Under the pieces are notes generated by a model that saw only the letters and a list, made by a program, of their open reading frames with translations, was not told where the DNA came from and did not search any database. A stretch of 14,168 nt of DNA, taken from assembly GCA_012270625.1 (NCBI GenBank), contig JAAXHZ010000122.1, positions 1 to 14,168 of the forward strand, read 5' to 3'. This document shows, in pieces, positions 1-6,000 of the stretch. Positions within the stretch are counted from its first letter, which is position 1. Each line of letters begins with the position of its first letter. The translations under genes and the position numbers were made by a program. This DNA is from Dehalococcoidia bacterium. Lineage in GTDB: Bacteria; Chloroflexota; Dehalococcoidia; SAR202; UBA11138.

Positions 1-968
1 AAGCTGGAGAACCAGAACCAGAACCAGAGCAGTGACAGCGCAAACATCAGCTTGCCGAGTCCCCATATCTGGTCGAGGCCGATGTAGCGTTCATAGCCGC
101 AGAATGTCCTCAGAACCCAGGCTGTCAGCACCATGGTGGCCGCCGCCGCCTGGAGCGCGTTCGCTGCGTGTGTAATCGGATACAGCGCGTCGATCCAGCC
201 AGGCACCAGCGTCATCAGGAAGTCAACGCTGATGAGGAAGTGGACGAAGATCAGCATCATGAAGTATAACGCGCCCAGGATTCCCAGCCTTCGGTTTACC
301 ATGAACCACTGGGCGGAAGTCCCCTGCCATCCACGCGCCATCCACTTGGCTATACGCTGCTGGCGCGAACCCTGCGGCGCGCGCTTGGCGATGGAAGCGA
401 AGTCCGGAAGGCTGGACACCCAAAGGAGCGCGAGGCCCGTTACCACAAGCCCTAGAATCGCGGCTGATGCCCAGATATGCGGTGAGTAAGACGGCACCGC
501 GTTGGGATCACTCATATCGAAGAACCACAGCGAGCGGCGTCCGTCGCTCAGCGGCGGCAGTATCCACAACATTGGGATGAACCACAGCAGGCTGAACAGC
601 CCGACTGCGCTCCACAGCTCAGCGGCGCGGGACAGCGGCCTGCGCCAGTGCCCGTTGGCGAGTCTTGGAGCGATGGCGACCATTGGTGCGGCTGACGCCG
701 TTGTAATCATGAAGCTGAACATCGCCACGTAGTAACCCCAGACGACGGTATCTCCGACACCGTCAAGAAGCCGGACCACTACCCCGATGACACCCAGAAC
801 CGTGAAAACGCCAAAGACAGCCGCGGCTCTCCAGAAGTTGTCGCCGACGGTCAGGTACTTGCTGACCAGAACCTCCGTCGTCTCACTTGGAGAGGTCGGC
901 GGATCGGCGACGCGAGTATCTGCGTGGCTGCCCTCGTGGGATGCTGCTGCGTGTGCGCTGCTAGCCAT
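1..968 (-). CDS. actC: NrfD/ActC-family integral membrane subunit of alternative complex III (3' end cut by window edge)
   Basis: The reading frame is open from the ATG at 968 to the left edge of the window, giving about 322 residues; family members are usually longer (roughly 400-490), so the C-terminus is missing. The N-terminus is a soluble Ala/Ser/His-rich stretch of about 40 residues. Multiple hydrophobic helices follow, including one around VFGVFTVLGVIGVVVRLL and the segment GYYVAMFSFMITTASAAPMV, which is typical of NrfD/PsrC/ActC proteins that bind quinol in the membrane. A second cluster with FMMLIFVHFLISVDFLM also fits. The start overlaps the end of the Fe-S gene by 8 bases and has an AGGAAG ribosome site six bases upstream, so translation is probably coupled. 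The neighbours (pentahaem cytochrome, B1-like and B2-like subunits) favour ActC over a polysulfide or nitrite reductase subunit. The family call is firm; the exact complex is inferred from context. Confidence 0.88.
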   Translation of the reverse strand, partial: MASSAHAAASHEGSHADTRVADPPTSPSETTEVLVSKYLTVGDNFWRAAAVFGVFTVLGVIGVVVRLLDGVGDTVVWGYYVAMFSFMITTASAAPMVAIAPRLANGHWRRPLSRAAELWSAVGLFSLLWFIPMLWILPPLSDGRRSLWFFDMSDPNAVPSYSPHIWASAAILGLVVTGLALLWVSSLPDFASIAKRAPQGSRQQRIAKWMARGWQGTSAQWFMVNRRLGILGALYFMMLIFVHFLISVDFLMTLVPGWIDALYPITHAANALQAAAATMVLTAWVLRTFCGYERYIGLDQIWGLGKLMFALSLLWFWFWFSS

Positions 969-1755
969 GTGAGGCTTCCTGAGTTTCCTTATCGACCTTG
1001 CGGAGATATATCACAGATGGATGTGTGCCAAGCTCTTCCAGTATGCGGTATCCTCTTCCCTCGTCGAGCTCGCGCTTGACGATCTCCTGAGCCTTGTTCT
1101 TGGGCTGGGGCAATCTTTCGCCCTCACGCTTCGCCGACAGCATGTCGAACAGATCGCCGAACACGAGAGTCTCGGTCGGACAGGCGTTGACGCACGCCGG
1201 ACTTATGGACCGCTCCAGGGCCGGATCGGCCATGATCGCCTCGCCTGACGAGTCGCCCATTTCCTGGTCCGCCTTGCGCTTCGTGCGACGGATCCTCTGG
1301 ATGCAGAACGTGCACTTCTCCATGATGCCCCGGCTGCGTACCGTGACGTCCGGGTTCAGCTGGTTGGTCAGACTCTCCGGCCAAGACGGCTCCCAGAAGT
1401 TGAAGAACCGCGCGTGGTATGGGCAGCCGTTAGCGCAGAACCGCGTGCCGATGCAGCGGTTGTAGATCTGAACATTCAGGCCTTCTGAGTTGTGGTAGGT
1501 CGCATAGACTGGGCAAACCGGCTCGCACGGCGCGTCCGCGCAGTGCTGGCAGAAGATCGGCACGAACCTCGCCTTGACGTTCGGGAACTCTCCTTCCCAG
1601 TAACGCTCGACGCGTATCCACTGGATGGCTCGTCTCTGGTTGAAGTGCTCTTCTTCATTGATGGGAATGTTGTTTTCCGACTGACAAGCCACTACGCAGG
1701 CCTGGCAGCCCGTGCACTTGTCAAGATCAACTATCATTCCCCAGCTTTCGGGCAT
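961..1755 (-). CDS. actB: Four-cluster ferredoxin-like Fe-S subunit of alternative complex III (separate ActB2 half)
   Basis: A 264-residue electron-transfer subunit with four cysteine groups: C14/C17/C20/C24, C69/C72/C77/C81, C101/C107/C111 and C148/C151/C188/C192. In the third group the expected second cysteine is Thr104 (CIGTRFCANGCPY), leaving 15 ligands. This predicts three [4Fe-4S] clusters and one [3Fe-4S] cluster, the set known for ActB of alternative complex III; the CIGTR pattern is characteristic of that group and its relatives. There is no signal peptide, so it presumably folds in the cytoplasm and is exported bound to the Tat-signal-bearing product of the gene upstream. The start has GGGAG eight bases before the ATG and lies 13 bases after the stop of the molybdopterin-like gene, in a different frame. 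Its end overlaps the actC start by 8 bases. It could be a PsrB/NrfC-type subunit by sequence alone, but the neighbours favour ACIII. Confidence 0.9.
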   Translation of the reverse strand: MPESWGMIVDLDKCTGCQACVVACQSENNIPINEEEHFNQRRAIQWIRVERYWEGEFPNVKARFVPIFCQHCADAPCEPVCPVYATYHNSEGLNVQIYNRCIGTRFCANGCPYHARFFNFWEPSWPESLTNQLNPDVTVRSRGIMEKCTFCIQRIRRTKRKADQEMGDSSGEAIMADPALERSISPACVNACPTETLVFGDLFDMLSAKREGERLPQPKNKAQEIVKRELDEGRGYRILEELGTHPSVIYLRKVDKETQEASHG

Positions 1756-1768
1756 TTAGGCAGCTCCC

Positions 1769-4030
1769 TTAGCTATCTTCTGAAGTAACCTGGACGACAC
1801 GTCCATGATCGTCTTCCGGAAAATCGACAACGGTATTCTCGAACTTGGGCAACCGCACCCATTCGTCGGTCTTCTCTATATTCACCTTTGTTGCGGCCCA
1901 AGCGATGGCGCCGGTATCGGCGTCGGTCAGAGGGGCGAGTATCGAAAACACGTTCGCTCCTCTGTCTTTGGCGTACCGACCGCTCTCAGCGTGGCCCTGT
2001 CCGAGCGGAATAGAGACCGTGTCGGGCGGCACCCCCGGGTGTGGGAACGCCAGCGCCTCGATCGAGCCTCTCGGCGAAGTCACCCGGACCACATCGCCCT
2101 CGCGGATGTCAAGATCCTCAGCGACGTGCATGTTGATTTCGATCCACGTGCGCCAGGTTGCGGTAGTTATGGGGTCCGGTGTCGCCTGCATCCATGGCAG
2201 GTGCGCACGCTGGCCCTCGCCTATTCCCGTCTGGCTGAACGGCGTCAGGTAGAATTCGAACCCATTGCCGCCCTCGAACTGCGCCTCTTGGTAATCCGGA
2301 AGCTCAGGAGGTCTCGAAATGCCGCCGCTGAACCTTGCGCCGGTATCCCACCAGCCGCCCCGTTGAAGCACTCCGTTCCAGAAGCTGCCAAAGTCAGGGG
2401 CGCTCACTGAGCCACGTCCCAGGCTGTAGAGCTTCTGGGCATCGGCCTGGAGAATGTCCTTGAACGTCTCACCGCCCAATTCCAGGTCGAGGTTCAGTCC
2501 TTGGGCGAGAGTCAGCAACACGTCTGCGAACCCGCGCGTGCCCAGCTCCGGACCACGATTCTCGAAGAAGGGCCTTACCACCGGCTGTTGGAATCCAACC
2601 AATTCGTAGCCTGCGCCGAAGTGAGGAGTATCGCTTCCCCAGTCCTCAAGCGCCGTGTGCTGAGGCAGCACCAGGTCGGACATCAGTGTCGTGTTGTCCA
2701 TCACACTGCTGAAACTGGCGATGAACGGCACATCGTACGAAGCATCGTAGATGTCCACCGAGGCCGGCAGCCCATAGAAAGGATCCGCTCCGCTTACCAT
2801 CAGCGTGTTGACTTTGCCGGCGCGCATATCCGAGACGATGTCCTGCCAGTCGGACAGCGTGCCTGTGCCATGAGGCGCCGCAATATCTTCCAGTGGCGGA
2901 GCAGGATTGAACAGCACGCCGCCAGGAGTTTCTACGCTCCCCACCAGGAAGTTGAGTGAGTATATGGCGACGAGGTTGGCCAAGCCGTTGGTGTGAGCGC
3001 CTGCTGAGCCGCCTCCAATTGCAATCGCCGGAGCGTGACTCGCGAAATAGTGGGCTATGTCGACGATCTTCTCAGCGGATACACCCACTCTGTCCGCGAC
3101 CGCTTCAGGTGCGAATTCAGACAGAGCTTCGGTGTTTCCGCCGGTGAGCGCTTCCGCGGCGGCGGAGTCGCCGAGGCCTTCTCGCACTATGACCTCAGCG
3201 ATGCTCAGCGCCAGCAGACCCTCGCCTCCGGGCTTGATCGGTATCCATTTGTCCGCGTTCGCGGCGGTCATCGAGAAACGCGAGTCCACGTGGTAGTGGG
3301 TGCCTCGCTCGCGGTCGCCCTGCCTGAACTTGCCGTACCCGCGTCCGTATCGCACGGGCGATCCCCAGGTGTTCAGGAAATCCGCGCCGAAAGACAGGAT
3401 AAACTGCGAATTCTCAATGTCGAAATCAGGCATCCTGTCCTGATCGAACACGGTCTTTATCGCCGTGTTCAGGTTAGCGCTCTCAAGCGGTTCGTATGGC
3501 ACGTGCTTGGCGCCGAACTGCCTGGACAATCTGCTGACTACGAGGCCGAGGTGTCCCCCCACAGGATTGGTGGCAATCACCACTCCCTGCTGACCCCGTT
3601 CCTGTTGGATGTTCTGCAAGTGAAACGTAAGCCTGCCGATGGCGTCGGTCCAGCTAATCTCTTCGAAATGACCAGCGCCGCGTTCACCAGCACGCACCAT
3701 CGGGCCGCGTATTCGGTCTGGGTTGTAAAGCGCCTGGAGACCGGCTTCGCATCTCGCGCTGTGCTTGCCCGCATTGACTGGGTAATCGATGTTGCCCTCG
3801 ATCTTGCGTGCCCTGCCCTCCATCACACGGACGACGATGCCTTCAGAAGAGGCGCATTCGCGGCAGAGCGTGGCGTACCAGTTGTCTCGTCCGGAGACGA
3901 GGTCTTCCGGCATACGCACTGGCGACTCGACAAGCAGCTCGTCCTCCGGCACGCCACAGGCAGCGAACAGAATCGCCGCGGACGCGGAGCCGCCGGTGAG
4001 AGTTAGGAACTGTCTTCTGGTTAATGCCAT
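1769..4030 (-). CDS. actB: Tat-exported molybdopterin-oxidoreductase-like subunit of alternative complex III (separate ActB1 half)
   Basis: A 753-residue protein of the molybdopterin oxidoreductase fold. The N-terminus carries a twin-arginine signal (TRRQFL, residues 4-9) and a lipobox ending at Cys25 (LFAAC), so it is probably a Tat-exported lipoprotein on the outer face of the membrane. The N-terminal Fe-S motif is incomplete: Cys56, Cys59 and Cys94 are present, but the third ligand position is Glu63 (CRECASSEG against the usual CxxCxxxCG). In characterised ACIII the B1 domain keeps the fold but carries no molybdenum cofactor, and the degraded motif fits that. The C-terminal part (VRVTSPRGSIEALAF) is a molydopterin-dinucleotide-binding-like domain. 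The gene starts 28 bases after actA; the only AGGAG is 23 bases from the ATG, so initiation may rely on coupling. A true catalytic Mo enzyme cannot be excluded by reading alone. Confidence 0.88.
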   Translation of the reverse strand: MALTRRQFLTLTGGSASAAILFAACGVPEDELLVESPVRMPEDLVSGRDNWYATLCRECASSEGIVVRVMEGRARKIEGNIDYPVNAGKHSARCEAGLQALYNPDRIRGPMVRAGERGAGHFEEISWTDAIGRLTFHLQNIQQERGQQGVVIATNPVGGHLGLVVSRLSRQFGAKHVPYEPLESANLNTAIKTVFDQDRMPDFDIENSQFILSFGADFLNTWGSPVRYGRGYGKFRQGDRERGTHYHVDSRFSMTAANADKWIPIKPGGEGLLALSIAEVIVREGLGDSAAAEALTGGNTEALSEFAPEAVADRVGVSAEKIVDIAHYFASHAPAIAIGGGSAGAHTNGLANLVAIYSLNFLVGSVETPGGVLFNPAPPLEDIAAPHGTGTLSDWQDIVSDMRAGKVNTLMVSGADPFYGLPASVDIYDASYDVPFIASFSSVMDNTTLMSDLVLPQHTALEDWGSDTPHFGAGYELVGFQQPVVRPFFENRGPELGTRGFADVLLTLAQGLNLDLELGGETFKDILQADAQKLYSLGRGSVSAPDFGSFWNGVLQRGGWWDTGARFSGGISRPPELPDYQEAQFEGGNGFEFYLTPFSQTGIGEGQRAHLPWMQATPDPITTATWRTWIEINMHVAEDLDIREGDVVRVTSPRGSIEALAFPHPGVPPDTVSIPLGQGHAESGRYAKDRGANVFSILAPLTDADTGAIAWAATKVNIEKTDEWVRLPKFENTVVDFPEDDHGRVVQVTSEDS

Positions 4031-4058
4031 TGTCTGTAATCCGGGCGGATACGCTCCT

Positions 4059-4676
4059 CTAATAGTGGCAGGTAGTGCAGTCGGTAGGCGCGCTGTTGTC
4101 GCGATGGCAGTCCACGCAGTCGCTCATCTTGAGTGTACGCACCTGCTTCACCTTCTCCATCGAGCCGACATCACCGTGACAGGTCGAACAGACCTGCGAC
4201 GCGGGAACCCCGTCCCGCTCGGAGAAGTATCTGATGTGCGCCTCGTGAACGAAGTGGACGTGATCTGGAACGCGATGCACCCGAACCCAATTTATAGCGT
4301 CGTTGTTCTTGTGCGCGTCCTTGACCTTTTTGATCTCCGCCTGAGCCGCCTCTGTGGTTCCGGGCACAGCCTGGTGACACGTCATGCAGATCGCCACAGC
4401 CGGAATTGTGGCCTGGGCCGAGGTCTCCACCTGCCTGTGGCAGAATGTGCAGTCCAGGCCGAGATCCTGCACGTGCGTCGTGTGAGGGAACGCGATTGGC
4501 TGCTCAGGGCCTTCATCAGACCCAAAGATTACCGGAGTGCCGATCCAAGCCGAGATGATCCAGATGAGGCCGACCAGCACCACAATCGCTGTGACCAACC
4601 CGCCAATACCCAATACCGCACCGAGAAACATCTGCTTGCCGGTGGGCTTCTTTATCTGAAAGTCGCCTGGAATCAA
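4059..4676 (-). CDS. actA: Membrane-anchored pentahaem c-type cytochrome (ActA-like)
   Basis: A 205-residue protein with one N-terminal transmembrane helix (about residues 17-45, rich in Leu/Ile/Val/Gly) and a periplasmic domain with five CxxCH haem sites at residues 76-80, 97-101, 163-167, 187-191 and 200-204. The last motif ends one residue before the C-terminus (CTTCHY). Five haems, an N-terminal anchor and a position next to the ActB halves match ActA of alternative complex III, which carries electrons out of the Fe-S subunit. Extra histidines (H65, H68, H134, H138, H141, H144, H147) could be distal haem ligands. The start appears to be a TTG: the frame is open upstream to a stop at 4773-4775, but no ATG, GTG or other TTG occurs there, and the first internal ATG (Met16) would remove the positively charged N-terminus before the helix. 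It lies 37 bases after the 103-residue gene. Confidence 0.9.
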   Translation of the reverse strand: MIPGDFQIKKPTGKQMFLGAVLGIGGLVTAIVVLVGLIWIISAWIGTPVIFGSDEGPEQPIAFPHTTHVQDLGLDCTFCHRQVETSAQATIPAVAICMTCHQAVPGTTEAAQAEIKKVKDAHKNNDAINWVRVHRVPDHVHFVHEAHIRYFSERDGVPASQVCSTCHGDVGSMEKVKQVRTLKMSDCVDCHRDNSAPTDCTTCHY

Positions 4677-4713
4677 ATCGCGGCTATCCTGGGTATCGGT
4701 CGGATGGGTATCT

Positions 4714-5025
4714 TCAGATCCAGTAGTCGGGCCAGAAGTTCCGAAGAACGCCCGCGAAGTCCACGGCGCGACTCAGGAAAAACATGGCAATGACAAAGCT
4801 GATGACCGCCAAAGCGTACAGAGGCGGCCTGGCCTTGCGCCAGCTTTCAGGAATGTGACCGGACATGACAAACGAGGGAATCATGATGTGCCCCAGTATC
4901 ATGTTCGAGGCAAACAGCACAATAAATAGGACGGCCAACCAGAGGCTCTTGAGCAGGCTGCCTAGCTCGCTCCAGCTTTCAGGCCCAATCACTCTCGGGT
5001 CCATCGTTATGGGTATGACATCCAT
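4714..5025 (-). CDS. Small two-helix membrane protein at the head of the act operon, function unknown
   Basis: A 103-residue protein with two predicted membrane helices, about residues 26-48 and 69-88, joined by a short polar loop (SGHIPESWRKARPP). The C-terminus is aromatic (FWPDYWI). His46 lies in the first helix and His57 in the loop; they might be cofactor or quinone ligands, but nothing shows this. I do not recognise the family. It is the first gene downstream of the two predicted minus-strand promoters and is 37 bases ahead of actA on the same strand, so it is probably an accessory or assembly subunit of the same complex. No Shine-Dalgarno sequence is obvious before the ATG at 5025 or before the second in-frame ATG at 5004, so the start is uncertain by seven residues. 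The operon position and clean membrane topology make it a likely real gene. Confidence 0.72.
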   Translation of the reverse strand: MDVIPITMDPRVIGPESWSELGSLLKSLWLAVLFIVLFASNMILGHIMIPSFVMSGHIPESWRKARPPLYALAVISFVIAMFFLSRAVDFAGVLRNFWPDYWI

Positions 5026-5066
5026 ACGGTAGGCGGTCGAAATCCTGTAGCTAGCTCATGAAAATT

Positions 5067-5085
5067 GCGGCCCTTTGGAGGCCGC
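5067..5085 (-). terminator. Terminator-like hairpin in the act operon leader (possible attenuator)
   Basis: On the minus strand GCGGCC and GGCCGC form a 6-bp GC-rich stem, extendable by a U-G pair, around a five-base loop (CCAAA). It is followed directly by AATTTTC. This resembles a short intrinsic terminator but has only four T residues. It lies between the tandem promoters and the first gene, at or near the predicted 5' end of transcripts from the nearer promoter. It could attenuate transcripts from the farther promoter or protect the 5' end of the mRNA. Confidence 0.35.
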
Positions 5086-5090
5086 TGACG

Positions 5091-5119
5091 ATTATCACAC
5101 CGGGTTTTAGGGGTGTCAA
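5091..5119 (-). promoter_or_regulatory. Predicted sigma70-type promoter P1 for the act operon
   Basis: Reading the minus strand, a perfect TTGACA (-35, bases 5119-5114) is followed after exactly 17 bases by GATAAT (-10, bases 5096-5091). Transcription would begin near 5084, about 60 bases before the ATG at 5025. The boxes are read directly; promoter activity is inferred. Confidence 0.62.
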
Positions 5120-5145
5120 GGTCATGGGCTTGAAAGCCCGTGACC
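5120..5145. promoter_or_regulatory. 26-bp dyad abutting the P1 -35 box, possible operator
   Basis: Arms GGTCATGGGCT (5120-5130) and AGCCCGTGACC (5135-5145) are inverted copies with a single T/G wobble and a four-base centre (TGAA). The dyad starts at the base next to the P1 -35 box and lies between P2 and P1. Neither strand has a T-run after it, so it is not a normal terminator. Its position suits an activator or repressor site, or an RNA hairpin in transcripts from P2. No known operator consensus is recognised. Confidence 0.5.
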
Positions 5146-5163
5146 TGTATGATCCAAAACTGT

Positions 5164-5179
5164 TGTGAAAATTATCACT
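5164..5179. promoter_or_regulatory. CRP/FNR-superfamily-like palindrome overlapping P2
   Basis: The sequence TGTGA, six bases, TCACT matches the CRP consensus (TGTGA-N6-TCACA) at nine of ten defined positions. It covers the P2 -10 box, so a bound regulator could repress P2; it also lies about 85 bases from both the P1 and the plus-strand predicted starts. A weaker relative, GCTGA-N6-TCACA, is at 5084-5099 over the P1 -10 box. Regulators of this family commonly control respiratory genes, but no such regulator is encoded here, and part of the match is shared with the GATAAT promoter element. Confidence 0.4.
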
Positions 5180-5198
5180 TTGGCCGCTCGCATGTCAA
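5171..5198 (-). promoter_or_regulatory. Predicted second sigma70-type promoter P2 for the act operon
   Basis: Minus-strand TTGACA (5198-5193) and GATAAT (5176-5171) are separated by 16 bases. The same eight-base elements CCTTGACA and GTGATAAT occur in P1, with the -10 boxes 80 bases apart, so P1 and P2 look like tandem versions of one promoter. A P2 transcript would carry both the 5120-5145 dyad and the 5067-5085 hairpin in its leader. Confidence 0.52.
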
Positions 5199-5221
5199 GG
5201 AGAACAGGCGACCGCATACCG

Positions 5222-5250
5222 CCGACGCCCGGGCATCTTGCGTCTATAAT
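5222..5250 (+). promoter_or_regulatory. Predicted promoter for the aldolase-amidase unit
   Basis: A perfect TATAAT lies at 5245-5250, 33 bases before the ATG at 5284. Seventeen bases upstream is a poor -35 (CCGACG, matching only the central GAC of TTGACA). A strong purine-rich ribosome site (AGAGGAGGAG, 5267-5276) follows seven bases before the start codon. The weak -35 suggests a low-level or activator-dependent promoter. Confidence 0.5.
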
Positions 5251-5283
5251 ACAGCGAGCCAAAGGTAGAGGAGGAGCGCTCAC

Positions 5284-6000
5284 ATGAGAGTCAACAACGT
5301 CGTAACCAGAATGCGCGAGGGCCAAATGGCCTACGGGCTGAATCTCTCTTTCCCATCCACCACGCTAATAGAGCTCGGCGGGCGTGTGGGATTCGAGTTC
5401 GTGACTTTCGACAGCGAGCACGGCCCGTTCACGGTTGACCTGCTCGACGATCTCTGCCGAGTCGCCGACATGGCCGGTCTTACACCGATGGCGCGTGTGC
5501 CGGACATCGAGCATCCCACGATTCTCAGGTTTCTGGACCGGGGCATACTGGGCATCACCGGACCTCACGTCGTCGATGCCGACCGAGCCAGGAAGCTCGC
5601 CGCTGCCTGCCGGTATGTACCCAGGGGAGCGCGCAGCTTCGGCTCAGGCCGCGGGGCCTACTTCGGAGATGTCGAGTCACTCCCGAATTACATGGAGCAC
5701 ACCAACGACAACATACTGGTCATCGCCCAGCTCGAGGACATCCAGGCGCTGGACAACATAGACGAGATCCTCGCGGTGGACGGCATAGACCTCTACGCGT
5801 CGGGCGCTCAGGACATCGCCCAGTCAATGGGACTTCCGGGACAGCCCAATCATCCCAGAGTACAGGAGTTCGAGCAGCAGGTGCGCGATGCGGTACACGC
5901 AGCGGGCAAGCAGATGGCCGACGACGTGATGACATCGGCGCGCGCCGCCAATCTGTTCATGGACGGAGCCAGAGCATTTATGGAGGGACAGAAGCAATGA
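5284..6000 (+). CDS. HpcH/HpaI aldolase / citrate lyase beta-family protein
   Basis: A 238-residue protein of the class II, divalent-metal-dependent pyruvate aldolase family, whose members cleave or form 2-keto-3-deoxy-hydroxy acids. Recognisable features in order are the catalytic His46 in DSEHGP, the substrate-binding Arg71 in MARVP, the Y-PRG-RS-G-GRGA loop (111-125), the metal ligand Glu151 in QLED, and Asp177 in ASGAQDIAQSMGLPG, which takes the place of the usual GPxDLS metal-binding segment. Fold and active-site residues are present, but the loop around Asp177 differs from the HpaI standard, so the substrate cannot be assigned. The length is slightly below the usual 250 or so. A perfect AGGAGG site lies nine bases before the ATG. 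The stop overlaps the next gene by ATGA (5997-6000), indicating translational coupling with the amidase-like gene. Confidence 0.88.
   Translation: MRVNNVVTRMREGQMAYGLNLSFPSTTLIELGGRVGFEFVTFDSEHGPFTVDLLDDLCRVADMAGLTPMARVPDIEHPTILRFLDRGILGITGPHVVDADRARKLAAACRYVPRGARSFGSGRGAYFGDVESLPNYMEHTNDNILVIAQLEDIQALDNIDEILAVDGIDLYASGAQDIAQSMGLPGQPNHPRVQEFEQQVRDAVHAAGKQMADDVMTSARAANLFMDGARAFMEGQKQ

Noticed and set aside
1755..1772. Frameshift breaking a fused actB gene
   Set aside because: The second gene has its own ATG and ribosome site, and there is a clean stop and 13-base gap; fission looks more likely, though a sequencing check is listed as a test.
3035..4006. Plus-strand open frame of 323 codons
   Set aside because: It is opposite the well-supported actB B1 gene, has no recognisable domains and reflects high-GC codon structure on the other strand.
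3789..4793. Plus-strand open frame of 334 codons across actB and actA
   Set aside because: It spans two real minus-strand genes and their junction, with no family match visible.
5120..5145. Intrinsic terminator
   Set aside because: The stem is good but neither strand has a following T-run, and the site lies between divergent genes where no transcript should end.
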